NCBI RefSeq assembly: GCF_002245895.1
Contig: NZ_NPJZ01000001.1
Span: forward strand, 4,128,501 to 4,192,500
Origin: Rhodococcus sp. OK302
GTDB lineage: Bacteria > Actinomycetota > Actinomycetes > Mycobacteriales > Mycobacteriaceae
Direction: 5' to 3'
DNA: 64,000 nt
Shown: piece after piece, positions 55,232 to 64,000 of the stretch
Layout of the letters: every line of letters starts with the position of its first letter
Numbering within the stretch: position 1 is the first letter of the stretch
Translations under genes and position numbers: made by a program
The notes under the pieces: model-generated
The model's database searches: none
Told to the model about the DNA's origin: nothing
What the model saw: only the letters and a program-made list of their open reading frames with translations

Positions 55232-56698
55232 GTGAGCAACATTCGTCGAAAACTTGTACGCACCGACGCCAAACTGATGGAAAGCACTGGCGCGCTTCAA
55301 CCTTCCGGACTTGATTCGGCCATGCGTTTCCTCTCGCGCGCCGCGAATCACGGGGTGTTGTGGATGTTTGTCGCCGGAGGACTCGCATTGCTCGGTGGGC
55401 GGCCGAGACGCGCAGCGGCTCGCGGAATGCTCGCGTTGGCCGGATCGAGTGCACTGGCCAACGGAATCCTCAAACCGTTGTTCCCCCGGCGCAGGCCCCC
55501 GGCCCGGGTGTGGCTCAATCCGAAGCGTGGTGTCCAAATTCCCACCTCCTCGTCATTTCCGTCCGGGCATTCGTCCTCGGCAGCCGCATTCACGACAGCC
55601 GTTGCAATGGAGGCTCCCCTAGCCGGTGCCGTCATCGCGCCGCTGGCTGCTGCCGTCGCCTATTCGCGCGTGCACAACGGAGTGCACTGGCCGTCCGACG
55701 TCTTCGCCGGAATCGCCGTCGGCGGGGCTGTAGCTGCAGGAACACGCCGCTGGTGGGCCGTTCGCGACGAGGAACCAGCCGACCTCGGTCCCGAATGTGT
55801 CGTACCCGCACTGCCCGGCGGCGAAGGGCTCGTCGTCTTCACCAACCCGGGGTCGGGCGATGAAAACGACGGCATCGTTGATTCGATTCGCGCATCACTC
55901 CCCGACGCCGTCATCGTCGAATTCGATCCGGATATCGACTTCGACAAGCAAATCGAGGCGAAGATCGCCGAGTTCAAGCCCCGTGCCTTCGGAGTCTGCG
56001 GCGGCGACGGCACAGTCGTCACGGTGGCCGACGCGGCAACCCGACACGACATGCCGCTCGCAGTTTTCCCGGGTGGCACGCTCAACCATTTCGCCCGCGA
56101 CGTAGGAGTAGTGGACGTCGACGACACCGCTCGAGCCATCGAGACCGGCCAGGCCGCATTTGTGGACCACGCCGTCGTGACAACCGATGCCGGGGTGAGC
56201 GCACGGTTTCTGAACACTGCCAGCCTGGGTGGGTACCCGGACGCCGTTCGGTTGCGTGAAAAGTGGGAACCCCGCTTCGGCAAGTGGCCGGCCGCGGGAG
56301 CAGCGATGATCCGCGTACTCGCAGCCGCGGAACCGATGTCTGTCACCATCGACGGTACGCAGACCAGCATCTGGATGCTCTTTGTCGGGAACGGCCGCTA
56401 CTCCCCCGGCGATCAGGTTCCGATGTCACGTCCCGAACTCAACCAGGGACTACTCGACGTGCGGTACCTGCGCGCCGACCGGCGACTCTCCCGCACTCGA
56501 CTGCTGTTTGCCGCTGCGACAGGAACATTGGGCAGTTCAAGGGTGTACGTTCGCGTGCTGGTTTCATCACTGTCGGTGAATGTCGCCGACAGCCCGGTCG
56601 CGATTGCCACCGACGGTGAGGTTGTGGCAGACGCGCGCCGGTTCGATTTCGAAACCGAACCGGGCGCGGTGGCCGTCTACAGAATTAAGCAGAACTAG
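55232..56698 (+). CDS. Fused PAP2 phosphatase / diacylglycerol kinase-family protein
   Basis: This 488-aa protein has an N-terminal PAP2 phosphatase domain with its three motifs (LKPLFPRRRPP; PSGHSSSAA; SRVHNGVHWPSDV) and several membrane spans, joined to a C-terminal DAGK/sphingosine-kinase-type catalytic domain (VFTNPGSG, CGGDGTVVTVADA, FPGGTLNHFARD). Probably acts in phospholipid or polyprenyl-phosphate turnover; the substrates are unknown. It is divergent from pafA and convergent with prcA, its terminator lying inside the prcA coding end. Confidence 0.9.
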   Translation: MSNIRRKLVRTDAKLMESTGALQPSGLDSAMRFLSRAANHGVLWMFVAGGLALLGGRPRRAAARGMLALAGSSALANGILKPLFPRRRPPARVWLNPKRGVQIPTSSSFPSGHSSSAAAFTTAVAMEAPLAGAVIAPLAAAVAYSRVHNGVHWPSDVFAGIAVGGAVAAGTRRWWAVRDEEPADLGPECVVPALPGGEGLVVFTNPGSGDENDGIVDSIRASLPDAVIVEFDPDIDFDKQIEAKIAEFKPRAFGVCGGDGTVVTVADAATRHDMPLAVFPGGTLNHFARDVGVVDVDDTARAIETGQAAFVDHAVVTTDAGVSARFLNTASLGGYPDAVRLREKWEPRFGKWPAAGAAMIRVLAAAEPMSVTIDGTQTSIWMLFVGNGRYSPGDQVPMSRPELNQGLLDVRYLRADRRLSRTRLLFAAATGTLGSSRVYVRVLVSSLSVNVADSPVAIATDGEVVADARRFDFETEPGAVAVYRIKQN

Positions 56699-56699
56699 C

Positions 56700-57476
56700 T
56701 CAGGAGGATGCGTCGCCTTCGGCGGGCGGCGCATCCTTCTTTTTGTCTTCGACATCCGCAACCGGAAGCATCGCTTCCAGTGCCTCACCCGAGATCCGTT
56801 TGAATGCGCGACGCGGACGATTGTTGTCCAGAACGGCAACCTCGAGCGCCTCGACGGTCAGTATCCGCGGTTCCGCTTCGGCCGTTCCGACTGGTGCCGG
56901 CCCGCCCTTCTGCAAAGCCCCGACCGCGATACGCACTGCGGATTCAAGATCGAGATCCCGCTGATACGTCTCGCGCATCGCCGTCACGATGGGCTCGGTA
57001 GTGCCGCCCATGACAACAAACGACTGCTCATCGGCGATCGAACCGTCATACGTGATCCGATACAGCTGAGCCGGCGTACTACTGCCGAAACGGCCGATTT
57101 CAGCGACGCAGATCTCGACCTCGTACGGTTTGGGCTGCTCCGTGAAAATGGTGCCCAGCGTCTGCGCGTACGCATTGGCCAGCGAGCGACCCGTCACGTC
57201 ACGGCGGTCGTACGAGTAGCCCCGCATGTCCGCGTGCACGATGCCCGCACGGCGCAGATTCTCGAACTCGTTGTACTTTCCCACTGCCGCAAATCCGAGA
57301 CGGTCGTACAACTCACTGACCTTGTGCAACGCCGTCGACGGGTTCTCCGCGACAAACACCACACCGTCTCGGTACGTCAACACGACAACGCTTCGTCCGC
57401 GGGCAATTCCCTTGCGCGCCAACTCCGAACGATCCCGCATGATCTGTTCGGCTGATGCGTAGTACGGCATCGTCAT
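56700..57476 (-). CDS. prcA: 20S proteasome alpha subunit
   Basis: This 258-aa protein forms the outer rings of the 20S core and its gate. Seen: [21 protein letters not shown] (gate and docking region), [32 protein letters not shown] and the charged C-terminal tail. ATG 57476 overlaps the prcB stop, so alpha and beta are coupled. Confidence 0.95.
   Translation of the reverse strand: MTMPYYASAEQIMRDRSELARKGIARGRSVVVLTYRDGVVFVAENPSTALHKVSELYDRLGFAAVGKYNEFENLRRAGIVHADMRGYSYDRRDVTGRSLANAYAQTLGTIFTEQPKPYEVEICVAEIGRFGSSTPAQLYRITYDGSIADEQSFVVMGGTTEPIVTAMRETYQRDLDLESAVRIAVGALQKGGPAPVGTAEAEPRILTVEALEVAVLDNNRPRRAFKRISGEALEAMLPVADVEDKKKDAPPAEGDASS
56706..56744 (+). terminator. Intrinsic terminator embedded in the 3' end of prcA
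   Basis: GGATGCG…CGCC pairs with GGCG…CGCATCC around a TTCGGCGG-like loop and is followed by TTCTTTTT on the plus strand. It terminates the PAP2/kinase gene while also encoding the C-terminal [14 protein letters not shown] region of prcA on the other strand. Confidence 0.8.
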
Positions 57477-58351
57477 AACGCAGAATCCCCTTCCGGACTA
57501 TTGAGCGCGGAACGCGTCGCCACAATCTCTCGCGCGATCTCGGACGCCTTGGCCGTCGACAGTTCTACCGCCCCGGCCGCAGTGATCGTGACCGCCGTGG
57601 GATAGATACCGCGCGTCAAATCCGGACCACCCGTTGCCGAGTCGTCGTCAGCCGCGTCGTAGAGCGCCTCGACTGCCAATCTCAACGCAGTGTCTTCGTC
57701 GATACCCGGCGAATACAGCTTCTTGAGAGACGACTTTGCAAACAGTGAACCCGATCCGACGGCGTGATAGCCGGCGCGTTCCTCGTACCGGCCACCGACG
57801 ACGTCGTAAGACACGATCCGGCCCGCAGTGAGCGGGTTGGCCGCATCAAGGTCGTATCCGACCAGAAGCGGCACTACCGCAAGCCCCTGCATTGCTGCAC
57901 CGAGATTGCCGCGCACCATCGACGACAAACGATTTGCCTTGCCGTCGAATGTCAACGACACGCCTTCGATTTTCTCGTAGTGCTCGAGTTCGACGGCAAA
58001 CAACCGCACCAATTCAATGGCGATGCCGGCGGTGCCCGCAATACCGGCGGCCGAGTAGTCGTCGGTGACATACACCTTCTGTACATCGCGACTGGCGATG
58101 AGATTGCCCATCGTTGCCCGACGATCTCCGGCCAGAAGCACACCACCGGCATAACTGATCGCGACGATGGTGGTTCCGTGCGGAGCGAGATCGCCCCCGC
58201 CCATGACTACACCTCCCGTGTCGGCGAAACGGTTCTGCGGAAGATGTTCCGGTGCATGCACTCGAAGATATTCCGTGAACGACGACAGATTGGAGCCGAA
58301 GCTCAGCCGTGTGTCCCCGTCAGCTAACCGGGGAGCGCGACCGCCCGTCAC
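57473..58351 (-). CDS. prcB: 20S proteasome beta subunit
   Basis: This 292-aa precursor is an N-terminal nucleophile hydrolase. Processing before Thr60 (GGGDLAPHG | [11 protein letters not shown]) exposes the catalytic Thr; Asp and Lys follow in [11 protein letters not shown] and DVQKVYV. The propeptide is 59 residues, which from memory fits the beta2-type of R. erythropolis, a species with two alpha and two beta genes; a second pair would lie elsewhere. GTG 58351 overlaps the pup stop. Confidence 0.95.
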   Translation of the reverse strand: MTGGRAPRLADGDTRLSFGSNLSSFTEYLRVHAPEHLPQNRFADTGGVVMGGGDLAPHGTTIVAISYAGGVLLAGDRRATMGNLIASRDVQKVYVTDDYSAAGIAGTAGIAIELVRLFAVELEHYEKIEGVSLTFDGKANRLSSMVRGNLGAAMQGLAVVPLLVGYDLDAANPLTAGRIVSYDVVGGRYEERAGYHAVGSGSLFAKSSLKKLYSPGIDEDTALRLAVEALYDAADDDSATGGPDLTRGIYPTAVTITAAGAVELSTAKASEIAREIVATRSALNSPEGDSAL

Positions 58352-58542
58352 TGGCCGCCCTTCTGGACATACGCGCGAACGAAGTCCTCGGCGTTCTCTT
58401 CCAGCACATCATCGATTTCATCGAGTAGGTCGTCGGTTTCAGCAGCTAACTTCTCACGACGCTCCTGGCCGGCACTACCGTCGCCGCCCGTGGTTTCGTC
58501 GTCTTCGCCGCCACCGGCACGCTGCGTCTGTTCTTGAGCCAT
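58348..58542 (-). CDS. pup: Prokaryotic ubiquitin-like protein Pup
   Basis: This 64-aa protein is mostly disordered and acidic, with the binding helix [21 protein letters not shown] and a C-terminal Gly-Gly-Gln. The Gln must be deamidated to Glu by Dop before PafA can ligate it. Overlaps prcB by GTGA. Confidence 0.97.
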   Translation of the reverse strand: MAQEQTQRAGGGEDDETTGGDGSAGQERREKLAAETDDLLDEIDDVLEENAEDFVRAYVQKGGQ

Positions 58543-58687
58543 CGCCGTCGACCTCCTTATGTGAAGGGAGCTCTCGCGAGCATCCTGTTCGGCCCAGCAG
58601 AGTCGGTAACTGATCCCGCTCGGACCTTTACCCTACCGAGCGGCACCGTCACGTGCCGGGAGACGCGACGATGAATCTGTACGGGAA

Positions 58688-60187
58688 TCAGTGGGTGAGC
58701 TGATCCACCAACTCCGCTGCGCTGTCGACAGAGTCGAGCAACGCACCCACATGGGCTTTGGTGCCGCGCAACGGTTCCATGGTCGGAATCCGGATCAACG
58801 ACTCACCGCCGAGATCGAAGATCACCGAATCCCAGCTTGCCGCAGCAATGTCACCGCCGAATCGGCGCAGGCATTCACCTCGGAAGTAAGCGCGCGTATC
58901 GGTCGGCGGATTGCTCACTGCGTCGAGAATCTGCTGTTCCGTGACAAGCCGTTCCATCGATCCACGGGCCACCAAACGGTTGTACAGCCCCTTGTCGAGG
59001 CGCACGTCCGAGTACTGCAAATCGACCAAATGCAAGCGCGGCGCAGACCACGCCAACCCTTCACGGTTGCGGAAGCCTTCGAGCAGACGCAATTTCGCCG
59101 GCCAGTCGAGAATGTTCGCGCACTCCATGGGATCCCGCTCGAGTAGATCGAGGACCATCGCCCACTTTTCGACGATGTCGTCCGCCCGCGGGTCTCGATC
59201 AGTCTCACTGTCGAGGAACTTCGCGACGCGATCGAGGTAAATCCGTTGCAGTGCAAGACCTGTCAATTCACGCCCGTCAGAGAGGGCGACAGTTTTGCGC
59301 AGCGTCGGGTCGTGACTGATGTGATGAACAGCGGTGACCGGACGGGCCAATTGCAGATCCGTGAGGTCGACTCCCGCTTCGATCAGATCCAGTACCAGAG
59401 CCGTCGTTCCTACTTTGAGATACGTCGACATCTCGGCCAGGTTTGCATCGCCGATGATGACGTGCAAACGCCGATACTTGTCGGCGTCCGCATGGGGTTC
59501 GTCGCGAGTGTTGATGATCCCGCGCTTGAGCGTCGTCTCGAGGCCGACCTCGACCTCGATGTAATCGGCGCGCTGAGAAAGCTGGAAACCGGCTTGGTCG
59601 CCGGACTGCCCGATCCCGACGCGTCCGGAACCGCAGATCACCTGACGTGAGGCGAAAAACGGCGTCAGTCCGGCAATGATGTCGTTGAACGGGGTGTCGC
59701 GCGAGCACAAGTAGTTCTCGTGGGTTCCGTACGACGCACCCTTGCCGTCGACGTTGTTCTTGTACAACTGCAACCGCGGCGCACCCGGAACACTGGACGC
59801 ATGCCGTGCGGCGGCTTCCATGACCCGTTCCCCGGCCTTGTCCCAGATCACCGCGTCGAGCGGATCCGCAACCTCGGGTGCCGAGTACTCCGGGTGCGCG
59901 TGATCGACGTACAGGCGCGCACCGTTGGTCAGAATCATGTTTGCCGCACCGATCTCGTCGGCGTCGATCACGGGAGCAGGCCCGCTCAACCTCCCGAGAT
60001 CAAAGCCGCGGGCATCACGGAGCGGCGATTCGACCTCGTAGTCCCAGCGTGTGCGCCGAGCCCGGGGAACCCCCGCGGCCGCCGCATACGCCAACACCGC
60101 CTGGGTGGACGTGAGTATCGGATTAGCCGAAGGCTCACTGGGTGAAGATATTCCGTACTCGACCTCGACACCGATAATCCGCTGCAT
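58688..60187 (-). CDS. dop: Pup deamidase/depupylase Dop
   Basis: This 499-aa protein is of the same fold as PafA. It deamidates the Pup C-terminal Gln and removes Pup from substrates. The nucleophilic Asp95 lies in [12 protein letters not shown] at the number known from mycobacterial Dop. Also [20 protein letters not shown] and [20 protein letters not shown]. It heads dop-pup-prcB-prcA. The Mpa/ARC ATPase gene usually near dop is not visible within 3.8 kb upstream. Confidence 0.95.
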   Translation of the reverse strand: MQRIIGVEVEYGISSPSEPSANPILTSTQAVLAYAAAAGVPRARRTRWDYEVESPLRDARGFDLGRLSGPAPVIDADEIGAANMILTNGARLYVDHAHPEYSAPEVADPLDAVIWDKAGERVMEAAARHASSVPGAPRLQLYKNNVDGKGASYGTHENYLCSRDTPFNDIIAGLTPFFASRQVICGSGRVGIGQSGDQAGFQLSQRADYIEVEVGLETTLKRGIINTRDEPHADADKYRRLHVIIGDANLAEMSTYLKVGTTALVLDLIEAGVDLTDLQLARPVTAVHHISHDPTLRKTVALSDGRELTGLALQRIYLDRVAKFLDSETDRDPRADDIVEKWAMVLDLLERDPMECANILDWPAKLRLLEGFRNREGLAWSAPRLHLVDLQYSDVRLDKGLYNRLVARGSMERLVTEQQILDAVSNPPTDTRAYFRGECLRRFGGDIAAASWDSVIFDLGGESLIRIPTMEPLRGTKAHVGALLDSVDSAAELVDQLTH

Positions 60188-60244
60188 AACTTCGAGACTA
60201 TGCGATCGAGCATGATTACCCGCAGTGGTGGCACAGTAGTAAGA

Positions 60245-60817
60245 ATGGATCAGCCGCCTGCCGCCCAGCCGAACCCGTCGGACGAGGTTGTTGCCGTCTA
60301 TGACCGAGACGGCAATCCCATCGGCCAGACGCCCCGCTCAGTCGTCTACCGGGACGGTCTGTGGCACGCCAGCGCCGGTGTTCTGGTGCGCTCCACAGAC
60401 GGTCAGCACGTGTACGTTCACCGCAGAACTGCCTGCAAAACCGTCTTCGGTGGTCATCACGACTGCATCGCCGGTGGCGTCGTAGATCCGGGAGAATCTC
60501 CGTACGAGACCGCTGTGCGCGAGGTGGGCGAAGAACTCGGGATCTTCGGCACCAAGGATGCGCCGTTGCGACTCGAGGAAATTGCGCGAACAACCTGGGA
60601 CGGCCAGTGGGACGGACGCGCACTACGCTGCCATTTGTTTGCCTTCGAGCTCAGGTACGACGGCCCGATCCACCATCAGCCCAGCGAAATCGCCGACGGA
60701 TGGTGGTGGACGCCAGAAGAACTCGACGCCCACCTGCAGGATCCGTCGTGGCTGTTTGTTCCCGATACCCGTGTCCTGCTGGCCGACTACTGCTGGCGCA
60801 GCGTCAGCCAGAAGTAA
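60245..60817 (+). CDS. NUDIX hydrolase
   Basis: This 190-aa protein has the Nudix box [24 protein letters not shown] complete (Gx5Ex7REUXEExGU). The N-terminal [22 protein letters not shown] and WHASAGVLV resemble the isopentenyl-diphosphate-isomerase-like subgroup. It hydrolyses a nucleoside-diphosphate-linked compound; the substrate is unknown. ATG 60245 is chosen over an earlier in-frame ATG that overlaps the dop 5' region; the ribosome site is weak. Its end overlaps the convergent WS/DGAT gene by 14 bp. Confidence 0.85.
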   Translation: MDQPPAAQPNPSDEVVAVYDRDGNPIGQTPRSVVYRDGLWHASAGVLVRSTDGQHVYVHRRTACKTVFGGHHDCIAGGVVDPGESPYETAVREVGEELGIFGTKDAPLRLEEIARTTWDGQWDGRALRCHLFAFELRYDGPIHHQPSEIADGWWWTPEELDAHLQDPSWLFVPDTRVLLADYCWRSVSQK

Positions 60818-62204
60818 CCCCGCTTGCGGCCTTCGGCGTGGTCGCTGTCGGGTGATTTTCCAACGCAGACAAGCTGTCTTCGAGGTGACCGAGCAACCTC
60901 TGCAGATGCGCGACGTTTCGTCGGCAGCCGATCAACCCGAACTCCAGGTTCCCGCCGTAACTGAGCACGGTGATATTGAGCGACTGTCCTTCGATCGGCA
61001 TCGACACCGGATACCACGCCTCCAACGAGGCGGCATGCCAGAACAATCGCTCGCGCGGACCCGGCACGTTCGAAATCACCACGTTGTACGGCGGCGGTAC
61101 GGACGCGGCGAATCCGGGGATCACATTGATTCCACTCGGCCCGATCGATGTCAACATGCCGATCGTCGACAATTGGAGCTGAGTGCGGCCTCGCATCGTT
61201 TCCTTGGCCGCGACCATCGACGCCTGGATGCTCCTCAGTCGCGTGGCCGGATCACTGATATCACTGGCTAGCCGGCACAGCACCATGGTTACGGCATTGC
61301 CGTCCCCGTCCGTTCGGCGCAGGGCGACGGGAACAGCAGCCACCAATGATTTCGACGGCAATTCATCCTCGGCGCGTAGGTACTCTCGCAAGGCACCAGA
61401 GCACATTGCCAACACGACGTCGTTGAGTGTGGCGCCGTACCGCTTGGCTACCACAGTGATCCGCTCGAGCGACCAGGACTGCGACGCGAACCGGCGGGCG
61501 CCCGTCAACGGCCGGTTCAGCACTGTCATGGGCGCGCTGAACGGCAGTGCAGCGTCAGGATTTCGGACCCCGACGACTGCCGCGCGGGCGAGCGTGGGCA
61601 ACACTCCCACCATGTTTCCGGCCAGAACTCCCGCCCGGGCCAGCGGCGCGATGGAGGCTGCGGCGGGCGCGACCAACGGTACGGTGCGGCGCGGACCGGG
61701 AGACCACAGTGCACGCAACACGCCGGTCGGCTCCCGAGACAGCATGCGCATCGTATTCCGGACCGCATTCACCCCGTCGGTCAGAGCGTGATGGACCTTG
61801 ACGTAAACGGCGAATCGGTTGTCGTCCAGCCCCTCGATCAGATGAAACTCCCACAGCGGACGGTGGCGGTCGAGCAAGCTGCCATGTAATCGAGAGACCA
61901 GGACAAGCAGTTCACGGACCCGTCCGGGCCCGGGTAGCGCCGAGAGCCGAACGTGATATTCGAGGTCCACGTCGGCGTCGTCGGCCCACCGCAGCGCGCC
62001 GAGAACGGGACCGGGCCACGCCGGCTTTCGCCGATACATCGGTGCGAGTTCAGTGCACTCGAGCAGTTGTCGGTGGAGCGTCTGCAGGTAATCGGCGGGG
62101 ACACCTTCCGGCAACCGGAAAATATGCAGACCACCGACATGCATCGGATGCTCACGGGTTTCCGACGCCAGGAACATGGCATCGAGCGGCGAAATGAACG
62201 TCAT
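60804..62204 (-). CDS. Wax ester synthase/diacylglycerol acyltransferase (WS/DGAT)
   Basis: This 466-aa acyltransferase makes triacylglycerol or wax ester from acyl-CoA. Catalytic motif HHALTDG at residues 138-144; also SPLDAMFLASE at the start, PLWEFHLIEG, and the C-terminal NVVISNVPGPRE and MPIEGQSLNITVLSYGG typical of the family. ATG 62204 overlaps the upstream hydrolase stop (ATGA). Rhodococci carry many paralogues. Confidence 0.93.
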   Translation of the reverse strand: MTFISPLDAMFLASETREHPMHVGGLHIFRLPEGVPADYLQTLHRQLLECTELAPMYRRKPAWPGPVLGALRWADDADVDLEYHVRLSALPGPGRVRELLVLVSRLHGSLLDRHRPLWEFHLIEGLDDNRFAVYVKVHHALTDGVNAVRNTMRMLSREPTGVLRALWSPGPRRTVPLVAPAAASIAPLARAGVLAGNMVGVLPTLARAAVVGVRNPDAALPFSAPMTVLNRPLTGARRFASQSWSLERITVVAKRYGATLNDVVLAMCSGALREYLRAEDELPSKSLVAAVPVALRRTDGDGNAVTMVLCRLASDISDPATRLRSIQASMVAAKETMRGRTQLQLSTIGMLTSIGPSGINVIPGFAASVPPPYNVVISNVPGPRERLFWHAASLEAWYPVSMPIEGQSLNITVLSYGGNLEFGLIGCRRNVAHLQRLLGHLEDSLSALENHPTATTPKAASGVTSG

Positions 62205-63148
62205 GATCGGAGTTCCGTTGTCTTCGGTAATCGGTTGAGGCCAGATCCCGCTTGTTCAGCTGCCCTTCCGGCGTTCTGAGCGATCAGCTCGAGGATCCGG
62301 TTGATCACTCCGGGGGCGAGGTCATGGCCCATTCCGGCGACGGTGACAAGGTGGCTGTCGCGAATCGCCGCCGCGGTCGAGCGTCCTCCGCTGGGAGCCA
62401 CAATCAGGTCACGATCACCGTGGATTACGACAGTCGGAGCGGTGACGTTGCGGAGTTCGGCAGTGCGATCACCGGACTTGAGGATCGCGTTGATCTGCCG
62501 CGCGACCCCGGATCCGGCCATCGGTCCCGGCCCCCGTTCCCATGCACCGGCGGCGTAGTCGGCCGCCGCTGCCTCTTCGAACGGGAATCTACGACCGGCG
62601 ATGTGCCGCATCAATTCGAGGTGGCGCAGGATGAACGAATCACGTTTCCGCGCAGCAGGTTTGGCTAGCAGTCTCAGTGTCGACACTGCGGGTTGCCCGA
62701 CCCGCGAATTCCCGGTCGTGGAGAAGATCGACGTCAGCGATGCTGCCCGATCCGGGTGCCGGGCAGCGACGGTCTGGGCGATCATCCCGCCCATCGACAT
62801 TCCGACCAGATGCGCGCGTGCGATGCCGAGGTGATCCAGCAGTCCGACAGTATCTTCGGCCATATCCCCCAGGTCGTAACCGTCGGAGCGGGGCCGTCGG
62901 GCGAGGCGCCGGAGAAGGCTTGGCGGCTTGGTCGTTGCCCAGGTCGACCGCCCGACATCGCGATTGTCCGGCTGAATGACGTAGAACCCACGCTCGACCA
63001 GACCGTCCACCATTGCTGTCGGCCACGAGGTCAAATCCAGAGTCAGCCCGGCAATCAGAACAATTGGTCGCCCGGCCGGATCACCGGATGTTCGAAAGCA
63101 CACGCGGTTCCCGTCGGTGCGCACGAAGAAGCGATCAGTGATGCTCAT
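62201..63148 (-). CDS. Alpha/beta-fold hydrolase (esterase/lipase type)
   Basis: This 315-aa protein has the nucleophile elbow GMSMGGM (Ser about residue 116 of the chosen start), oxyanion region LIAGLTLDLTSW, the acid in HGDRDLIVAPSGG and the His in GMGHDLAPG. ATG 63148 overlaps the monooxygenase stop (ATGA); the longer frame lies inside that gene. Operon partners suggest a role in ester or lipid processing, like LipR/LipV-type esterases near mymA. Confidence 0.88.
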   Translation of the reverse strand: MSITDRFFVRTDGNRVCFRTSGDPAGRPIVLIAGLTLDLTSWPTAMVDGLVERGFYVIQPDNRDVGRSTWATTKPPSLLRRLARRPRSDGYDLGDMAEDTVGLLDHLGIARAHLVGMSMGGMIAQTVAARHPDRAASLTSIFSTTGNSRVGQPAVSTLRLLAKPAARKRDSFILRHLELMRHIAGRRFPFEEAAAADYAAGAWERGPGPMAGSGVARQINAILKSGDRTAELRNVTAPTVVIHGDRDLIVAPSGGRSTAAAIRDSHLVTVAGMGHDLAPGVINRILELIAQNAGRAAEQAGSGLNRLPKTTELRS

Positions 63149-64000
63149 GCCTTGCTCGCCTTGGATGCAGCGGCACTCCGAGCGCCGGCCGTCAATTTCA
63201 GGTTGGGGTCGACGACAGTGTCTCCGCGGAGCATTTTCACATCGGTGTGGTAGCTCATCGAGGTCAACCACGGCCGCCCGGTGCCTTGGCGCGGCAGATC
63301 ACCCATTGCCCGCTGCACGTATCCCGCCGAAAAGTCGAGCAACGGACGGGTTTCCATAGTCGCATTGTCCAGTTCGGGGCGGGCGGTGTCGAAGCCGTGT
63401 TCATCCATGTGGGCCAACAACCGGCAGAAGTGCTCGCAGAGAAGACCAACTTTCAGCGTCCACGACGAATTGGTGTAGCCGATGGCGAACGCGAAATTCG
63501 GCACGCCGGTGATCATCATGCCCTTGTAGGCCACCGTATCCGGCAGGTTGACCGGCTTGCCGTCGACGGACAGCGACATCCCGCCGAAGGCCTGCATGTT
63601 CAACCCGGTAGCGGTGATGACGATATCGGCTTCGAGTTCACGGCCCGATTCCAGACGAATACCCCGCTCGGTGAATGTCGCGATGCGATCGGTGATCACA
63701 GAAGCACTGCCATTGCTGATCGCCGCGAACAGGTCCGAGTCGGGCACCGCGCACACCCGCTGATCCCACGGGTTGTAATTGGGGCTGAAATGCTCGTCGA
63801 CGGGATAGCCGTTGGGAAGTTGCCTCGCGTTGAGATGCCGGATCAGTCTCCGGGCCGCACCCGGATGCTTCTGGCAGAACTGGTACACCACACGCTGTTT
63901 GACGATGTTCTTACGCCGGGTCAACGCGTATCCGCGCTTGTCCCCCAGTACCTTCTTGGCAATGTTGGCGAAGGCGTCCTTCGACGGCACCGGCATGATG
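63145..64000 (-). CDS. Baeyer-Villiger-type flavin monooxygenase (EthA/MymA-like), 5' end outside window
   Basis: This is the C-terminal ~285 residues of a FAD/NADPH monooxygenase; the frame runs through the window edge, so the ATG at 63996 is internal. Seen: LPNGYPVDEHFSPNYNPWDQR, LEADIVITATGLNMQAFGG, and ITGVPNFAFAIGYTNSSWTLK, all characteristic of the EthA/MymA group (about 490 aa whole). First visible gene of an operon with the hydrolase and WS/DGAT, like the mycobacterial mymA cluster. Confidence 0.88.
   Translation of the reverse strand, partial: IMPVPSKDAFANIAKKVLGDKRGYALTRRKNIVKQRVVYQFCQKHPGAARRLIRHLNARQLPNGYPVDEHFSPNYNPWDQRVCAVPDSDLFAAISNGSASVITDRIATFTERGIRLESGRELEADIVITATGLNMQAFGGMSLSVDGKPVNLPDTVAYKGMMITGVPNFAFAIGYTNSSWTLKVGLLCEHFCRLLAHMDEHGFDTARPELDNATMETRPLLDFSAGYVQRAMGDLPRQGTGRPWLTSMSYHTDVKMLRGDTVVDPNLKLTAGARSAAASKASKA

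Overview
The window reads as chromosome of a mycolic-acid actinobacterium, most likely a Rhodococcus near R. erythropolis/R. qingshengii. This is inference from gene content and synteny; no search was run. The grounds are moderately high GC; a Pup-proteasome locus (dop-pup-prcB-prcA-pafA-pafB-pafC-tatA-tatC-helY) laid out as in mycobacteria; aerobic cobalamin genes; wax-ester synthase, cholesterol oxidase and F420-dependent enzymes; and a 3-hydroxyphenylpropionate cluster in the order hydroxylase-hydrolase-dioxygenase-transporter-IclR regulator.

Region 1 (1-11.7 kb) is mixed. It holds the 3' part of a TldD/PmbA peptidase gene, a trimethylamine-monooxygenase-like FMO divergent from a haem/FAD ferric-reductase-like protein, a methyltransferase, a large acyl-CoA dehydrogenase, a mycothiol-dependent isomerase-family protein, a lipoprotein, and a small membrane-protein pair whose upstream member looks frameshifted. 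Two stretches (4608-5312 and 6090-6584) hold little recognisable.

Region 2 (11.8-19.4 kb) is a complete upper pathway for 3-(3-hydroxyphenyl)propionate: mhpA/hppA, mhpC/hppC, mhpB/hppB, transporter and IclR regulator. The lower-pathway genes are not here. It is followed by a GlxA-type regulator killed by one in-frame TGA and a divergent isochorismatase-fold hydrolase.

Region 3 (19.5-29.7 kb) encodes exported and redox proteins: a secreted protein of unknown function, a deazaflavin-type protein, and a secreted-protein gene cut in two by a 1292-bp IS3-family element with intact ends, a GTT duplication and a -1 frameshift transposase. A secreted pentapeptide-repeat/HYR protein, a zinc alcohol dehydrogenase, a PPOX F420 enzyme and a Tat-exported cholesterol oxidase follow.

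Region 4 (29.8-43.3 kb) is cobalamin biosynthesis in three blocks: cobN (minus) behind a cobalamin riboswitch; cobG-cobH-cobIJ (plus); and SDR-cobL-cobM-cobK (minus, start/stop overlaps). Between the last two blocks sit a DUF1990 gene, a gamma-butyrolactone-receptor-type regulator with a palindromic candidate operator, and a kinase-like sensor without phospho-acceptor His or ATPase domain. A DprE2-like SDR and an F420-dependent biliverdin-reductase homologue border cobL, as in M. tuberculosis Rv2072c-Rv2074.

Region 5 (43.4-64 kb) starts with a Fic protein and its small antitoxin-like partner, then an Xaa-Pro peptidase, a 5'-3' exonuclease, a DUF4333 protein, helY, the Tat translocase, pafC/pafB/pafA, a PAP2/diacylglycerol-kinase fusion, prcA, prcB, pup and dop. 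The ring ATPase (Mpa/ARC) is not in the window. The right end is a tightly overlapping operon of Baeyer-Villiger-type monooxygenase (cut by the window end), alpha/beta hydrolase and WS/DGAT acyltransferase, resembling the mycobacterial mymA/lipR/tgs4 group.
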